Assembly: GCA_019044685.2 (NCBI GenBank)
Contig: JAGTXX020000001.1
Coordinates: 310,001 to 374,000 of the forward strand
DNA from: Nannochloris sp. 'desiccata'
Lineage: Eukaryota; Chlorophyta; Trebouxiophyceae; Chlorellales; Chlorellaceae
Length of the DNA stretch: 64,000 bases
Direction: 5' to 3'
In this document: in pieces, positions 59,866 to 64,000 of the stretch
Layout: the number at the start of each line of letters is the position of its first letter
How positions within the stretch are numbered: position 1 is the first letter of the stretch
Notes under the pieces: model-generated
Databases searched by the model: none
What the model saw: only the letters and a program-made list of their open reading frames with translations
Told to the model about the DNA's origin: nothing
Program-made: the position numbers and the translations under genes

Positions 59866-62277
59866 CTATTCGACCATCATTCTCAAGCTTGCTACGCTAT
59901 CACTTTTCGGAATAAACACAGGCGCATCAACACACAAATTTGGCGCAAACGCCCCTCCAAGCCCCTTTAACGGCAATCCAGCAAAGAACACAAAAGGATC
60001 CTCTTCCGGAGCGTCAGTCGCAGCGGCATCTAAACCTTTCAAACGCTCCAAGAGAAAGCCTTTCGTGCCGTCAGGCATCTTGGGCTGATATTGGGTCTTA
60101 TGCTCACCAGACTGGAGAGTTCCAGTAAATTTAATTTTATTTGGGTTGTGCGCAAGCGCAACTGGCTCGCCAGGTGTCTCTGTAGAAGCTGCATCCTTGT
60201 CGGGGCTATTTTTTGACATGGGGGCATCAGGGCCAACTTTGGTTCTTTTCACTCTGGCTGCATTTAATTCGCCATTCTTTAGGTTAGAGTGGAGAATGAA
60301 AGCGACTTCATCGCCTGGTTTGAGAAGTATTCCGCCCCCAACTTCTGAGAAATGAAAGAAAACTCGACTGTGGCGATTTTTTTTTCTGCCGCCATCTTTT
60401 TCTTCACTTTTTTCTTTCTCGTTGCCACCAGCAGAAGCAGAAGAGGAAGAGGTGTTGGAGGTGAGACTCTCTGAAGAAGAGCCAGAAGCTCCAAGTTTTT
60501 TCTTTTCTTCCTCCTCTGCCTTTTCAGAGTCTGCTGCTCTTTCTGCTGTAGCAGCTGAACTGCCACCGCCATCAACAGCATTTGCAGCAGCTTCAGAAGC
60601 AGTTTGGTACACAATGAATCCAAATTTACGTTCATTATGAACCGTAGCAACCACTCCACGACACAACACAGGCGTCACTTCAACCGCTCTCTTTCCGGCA
60701 ATCTGCGCCACGCCAGGTGTCGTTGCTTGTGCCGCTGCAGCTGCAGCAGCAATATTCGTTGCAATTTTGAACGTCACATGATCTCCAGGACGCAGAGACG
60801 TTGCACCAGAGGTACAATCCCCTGCAGCGAATACCATACGTCGTTTCAGAACGGGAAGAGCAGCCAAACCGGGTGGCCGAGCACCACCATTGCCGCCTTT
60901 CCCGTTCTCATCACTATCGTCATTAAGACTTGCTTGATCATATTCCAACACTCCACTGCTTTGAACGTATTGTTTCGTCACGACAGGTTTCTCCAGTACC
61001 ACTCCTTCAATCACAGTGTCGCAAATTTCATCAAATATCACACTCCCAGGAGATGCTCTTTTCACCGCTTGTGCACTTAATTTCCCATCCCTATCTCTTC
61101 TGATTGAAAATTCCACGTCATCGCCTACCTTTATTTCAGTAGAGTCGATGCCTTCGAGTTGTGTGAAGTGGAAGAAAAGATCTCCCGCTCGGAGTACTTG
61201 ACGGATAAAACCAAACTCCTTTTTAAGTAGCGTGACCCGGCCAAGTTGCCTACCGGGTCCTGGACCTGCACTGGCAGCAGTGGTGGCAGGGGGAGACGTA
61301 GTAGGGGTAGGAGAAGGAACAGGAGTGCCGTTGGGAAGAGGGAGGCTGTTACTTCGAGAGCTTCTTGCAGGAGCGGGAGCGGGAGGCAGAGGGAGGCTCT
61401 TGGAATTCTTCTTATTCTTCTCCACACTAGTATTACTTTCCGAAAACACAGTGGAAGTAGTATTACGACCGCTAATACCTTCACGAGGACTCATTGAAAG
61501 TCCTTCAAGGGCAGCATGTGCAGAAGCTACTGCTGCTGCCAATGCCGCTTCATGGGCCAAATGGACATGCACGGCTTTAAAAACCCCTGTGGCTGTATTT
61601 TTAACCAGTCCAAACTCCACAGATTCACCTAATCCAGGTGTATTTGATCCTGATACTACACGCCAAGCTCCAAATAACGCTTGTTGCTGCATACCTGCGT
61701 TGTCTGTGAAAACCACCATCCCATCGTCAATCCGAACAGCAGAAGGGCCCCTGGGGACTGCAGCCACCACCCCAGAATAGGTGCCAGCAATACGTTCTTC
61801 ACGTCCTTTAATATGTCCAGCGTGGATTCCACCTCCACGAGGAGTACGGGGCCGTTCAGAGATGGTTTGAACGTCGAATGCAACGTCTTTGCCTGCTGTG
61901 CGGTCATGGGCAACAACAAAAGTGACCTGCGCGCCGTGAGTGGCAACCCCGTCTGTGTCCCTCATGTGAAAGAAATAACGGCTTTCGTGTTCTTGGGATT
62001 TGATGAATCCGAATTTCTCCTGTCGGGAGACAACGACGCCGTGCAGACGTGGGGCATGCTCTGGCACTTCCACTTGGTGGCGATGTTGTTGATGAGAAGC
62101 GTTTGCATTGCCACCGCTGCTGCGTCGGGATACATGCTGTAATTTGGGTGTGACAGCTTCCTCGTCGTCGTCATGGTTCACTTGGGAAGGCTTAGGAATC
62201 TTGATGGCCTGAAGAAACACTTCAGAGGGTTCTTTGAGGGCAGTCATTGCTGTTGGTGTTTGAGATAATTCAGCCAT
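59866..62277 (-). CDS. UNR/CSDE1-like multi-cold-shock-domain RNA-binding protein
   Basis: Single exon, 803 residues from the ATG at 62277; an in-frame ATG at 62310 is possible. At least three canonical cold-shock domains can be read by their RNP1 motif (KFGFIKSQ, EFGFIRQV, KFGFIVYQ) paired with a YFFH/FFHF RNP2 motif. They alternate with degenerate domains that keep the fold pattern but lose the aromatic residues (around IAGTYSGVVAAVPRG, VIEGVVLEKPVV and KFTGTLQSGEHKT). This alternation is characteristic of Unr/CSDE1, a cytoplasmic regulator of mRNA translation and stability. Low-complexity Ser/Glu-rich insertions separate the domains. The regulated mRNAs are unknown. Confidence 0.8.
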   Translation of the reverse strand: MAELSQTPTAMTALKEPSEVFLQAIKIPKPSQVNHDDDEEAVTPKLQHVSRRSSGGNANASHQQHRHQVEVPEHAPRLHGVVVSRQEKFGFIKSQEHESRYFFHMRDTDGVATHGAQVTFVVAHDRTAGKDVAFDVQTISERPRTPRGGGIHAGHIKGREERIAGTYSGVVAAVPRGPSAVRIDDGMVVFTDNAGMQQQALFGAWRVVSGSNTPGLGESVEFGLVKNTATGVFKAVHVHLAHEAALAAAVASAHAALEGLSMSPREGISGRNTTSTVFSESNTSVEKNKKNSKSLPLPPAPAPARSSRSNSLPLPNGTPVPSPTPTTSPPATTAASAGPGPGRQLGRVTLLKKEFGFIRQVLRAGDLFFHFTQLEGIDSTEIKVGDDVEFSIRRDRDGKLSAQAVKRASPGSVIFDEICDTVIEGVVLEKPVVTKQYVQSSGVLEYDQASLNDDSDENGKGGNGGARPPGLAALPVLKRRMVFAAGDCTSGATSLRPGDHVTFKIATNIAAAAAAAQATTPGVAQIAGKRAVEVTPVLCRGVVATVHNERKFGFIVYQTASEAAANAVDGGGSSAATAERAADSEKAEEEEKKKLGASGSSSESLTSNTSSSSASAGGNEKEKSEEKDGGRKKNRHSRVFFHFSEVGGGILLKPGDEVAFILHSNLKNGELNAARVKRTKVGPDAPMSKNSPDKDAASTETPGEPVALAHNPNKIKFTGTLQSGEHKTQYQPKMPDGTKGFLLERLKGLDAAATDAPEEDPFVFFAGLPLKGLGGAFAPNLCVDAPVFIPKSDSVASLRMMVE

Positions 62278-62808
62278 GAATGAGCTGGAATAAAGGCTAC
62301 TAAAGCGCAATTTGAAATACTCAATACCAATAGTATATATTGGAGTATTGATATATGGGATTTACCGCCCAATGTGCAACAACGGGCTTGAACCGGAGAT
62401 TGCGAAAAAGGTGAGGAGAATGAATTCGAAAATGCGAGGTCGAGACTGAAGTTGGCGTTGCAAAGGCCCGAGTAAGCGCACCGTGTGTGGCTATACTCAG
62501 TACAAAGGCACCGACAAAGACGCGAAACCTTGGTTTTATAGCCCTCCGCTTTCCCCGCAAATGGCGGCATGCTTTCTTTGCGTAAATCAGAGATTTTCAA
62601 GAAGGCCAGATCTGGCTCTGCGCATTTCGGTGTCGCAGGAGAGTCTAGAAAGGTATTTTAAAGGGTTTACAATTCTATTACATTATACCAGGTTAACAAT
62701 TAATGGAAATCACGCGAAACGCACCGGCTGCTTTCATATCTTAGAATAAATAAAATGTCCCCGCAGACGCCGACATCGACATCTCTATTCAATCCTCTCT
62801 TCCACACA
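62278..62808. other. Promoter of the cold-shock gene and 3' end of the lyase gene
   Basis: 531 bp with no supported gene. Confidence 0.5.
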
Positions 62809-63567
62809 CTAACCAGCAACCTGGAGAGAGATATCTTTAAACATACAATAACTATCCACAGGGGAATTCCAAGTATCATCTCCTCCTCCAAAAAATGCTA
62901 CAAAGTTCAGAGCACAGAGTTTACAGTTGGGATCAGTCCTCCACAAAATACCATCACAAGAGCGAGTCACACCGTTTGTAGTAACAGACACACTACCATT
63001 AGCTTCTCCAGCGGTGCCTAAATTCACAGACATGGAGATAGTATTCCATTCTCCAGCTTTCAACATCATATCATTCTCGTCCTTCCTCGTGTGCCACAAA
63101 TCGATGCCAGCCCCGCCTTTGACCTTGGCAACTTCCTTGAAAGCGTCGCTCTGAGCGTCAAAAGACCCTTGTCCTGCGCCAGGAAGTGGGAAATAGGCGT
63201 ACCCAATAGCGGCACCACGTTCACGGAACATGATTCTGAAACTACCACAGTCAGGACTCCAAACTCCTCCGGTGGCGCTGTCTTCTGTGTTGCAACCGAT
63301 GTTCATTCCTGGGAGTTTGCCACCTTTCACAAAATCAAATCCTTCAGGGAAATAGACCGAATAAGTTAAAGTAGCTGCATCTGCAGGAAGGACGTTGTGA
63401 GGATTGCCGCGAAATGCAGCGCCTGAAGCAAGCCCATGGCAGCCGGCAACAAAATTTACTTTGAGACAGCCATCTTCAACCGAAAAGCGGTCGTCATTCT
63501 TGTTCCAGATGCATTGCCAGGGGCCATCATTCTTTTGCAAAGGCCATTCAATGGGAAGAGAACCCAT
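62809..63567 (-). CDS. PL14-like polysaccharide lyase, no signal peptide
   Basis: Single exon, 252 residues. The segment TYSVYFPEGFDFVKGGKLPGM is close to the KGGKLPG signature of polysaccharide lyase family 14 and related lyases (for example chlorovirus vAL-1-type and mollusc alginate lyases). Further fold-typical pieces are GLASGAAFRGNPHN, a Cys-rich middle, WNTISMSVNLGT and a C-terminal WNSPVDSYCMFKDISLQVA. These enzymes cleave uronic-acid polymers by beta-elimination. The protein starts MGSLPIEWPLQK with no signal peptide, so it may act inside the cell or use a leader exon I could not find. Its normal role could be wall turnover. A viral or bacterial origin is possible. Confidence 0.75.
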   Translation of the reverse strand: MGSLPIEWPLQKNDGPWQCIWNKNDDRFSVEDGCLKVNFVAGCHGLASGAAFRGNPHNVLPADAATLTYSVYFPEGFDFVKGGKLPGMNIGCNTEDSATGGVWSPDCGSFRIMFRERGAAIGYAYFPLPGAGQGSFDAQSDAFKEVAKVKGGAGIDLWHTRKDENDMMLKAGEWNTISMSVNLGTAGEANGSVSVTTNGVTRSCDGILWRTDPNCKLCALNFVAFFGGGDDTWNSPVDSYCMFKDISLQVAG

Positions 63568-63982
63568 TGTGTGTGTTTGTCAGATCTGAGATTTTGCAGG
63601 ATGTGATTGATGGCTTTAACCGCGACTGAAAGAGGAGAAGGTGTCCTAAAAGATGGGTTCTTAGAAGATCACAAGCAAGTAATGAATTGATGGTTGAATT
63701 GTTCAGAGAGTTGCAGCAATTATACACGGTATAGATATAGGAGAGAAAAGAATTTTGTACTGCTCGAAACTCGAAAGTAAATAACCGTCTCTCCTACGAT
63801 CACCTGTCCACCACCACCTTCTGGGCGGTGCTATCGAGAGACCAGCTTTAGAGATTTAGAACGAAGTACAAACTATTACTTCACTGATATCACTTTACAA
63901 AGCTTTGAGAGAACTCGAGTACTCTTAAATAATTAATCTTAAATATTTTCAGTGAATGGTTTAGAACTTCCTATACTGAAAA
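63568..63982. other. Promoter region upstream of the lyase gene
   Basis: 415 bp, AT-rich, between the lyase start and a possible start codon at 63983. No other feature was seen. Confidence 0.45.
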
Positions 63983-64000
63983 ATGGCCGTCAGTCAAGCA
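63983..64000 (+). CDS. Possible gene start cut by the window end
   Basis: ATGGCC in an AAAATGGCC context reads MAVSQA to the window end. Only six codons are visible, so it is a guess based on start context and on its position divergent from the lyase gene. Confidence 0.2.

Noticed and set aside
1..64000. CRISPR arrays, rRNA, tRNA genes or bacterial operons
   Set aside because: No regular repeat-spacer arrays or recognisable RNA genes were seen by eye, and genes are spliced and monocistronic. A tRNA scan was not possible here, so a tRNA could have been missed.

Overview
The window looks like nuclear DNA of an intron-poor green alga. Evidence for the green lineage: a plant-type NTMC2/synaptotagmin-like protein, a plant/algal STAT-like linker-SH2 protein, two algal-type bZIP regulators with a C-terminal DOG1-like region, a chloroplast ABCD2-type ABC transporter, a homologue of the plant family typified by Arabidopsis At3g12590, and an LRR receptor-like protein with an algal Pro-Ala stalk and an RRLLQ motif. 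Mitochondrial genes (NDUFV1, cytochrome c1, FAD-dependent glycerol-3-phosphate dehydrogenase, MRPL46, TIM8) are standard nuclear ones. Introns are spliceosomal, mostly 94-236 bp, and sit near the 5' ends of genes. The species is not decided; a small-genome trebouxiophyte fits, but that is inference.

Layout. 0-8.3 kb: NTMC2-like membrane tether, a small unknown protein, a sulfotransferase-like gene broken by an in-frame stop and flanked by ~100-bp direct repeats, and a phosphoglycerate-mutase-like phosphatase. 8.8-13.3 kb: LRR receptor-like gene and NDUFV1. 13.3-18.9 kb: a gene-poor island with tandem repeats, a perfect hairpin, a 5'-incomplete gene for a probable secreted protein, and a Crypton-type tyrosine-recombinase transposon bounded by 13-bp direct repeats. 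19.2-31.7 kb: CYC1, glycerol-3-phosphate dehydrogenase, a 2-kb gene-free stretch, a STAT-like SH2 protein, a DUF3140 protein with a mitochondrial-type leader, a secreted GIN-like adhesin, and a TTI2-like HEAT protein. 32.3-38.8 kb: an EF-hand/double p25-alpha (TPPP) protein, MRPL46, SEC13, and two divergent secreted-protein genes, one Ala/Ser-rich and silk-like. 39.3-47.4 kb: tandem bZIP paralogues with a gene-conversion signature and a large At3g12590-like protein. 47.9-63.6 kb: ADPRM-like phosphatase, ABCD2-type transporter, thymidine kinase, AIMP1/Arc1p-like tRNA-binding protein, TIM8, ankyrin-RING ligase, UNR/CSDE1-like cold-shock protein and a PL14-like polysaccharide lyase.

The genes do not form a pathway; most are ordinary housekeeping genes in alternating orientations with short shared promoters or 3' ends. 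The points most worth following are the Crypton and the gene it may have interrupted, the converted bZIP pair, the secreted/cell-surface genes, and the double-p25 and STAT-like regulators. Exon boundaries were derived by eye from GT/GC-AG sites plus reading-frame continuity and are not supported by transcript data here.
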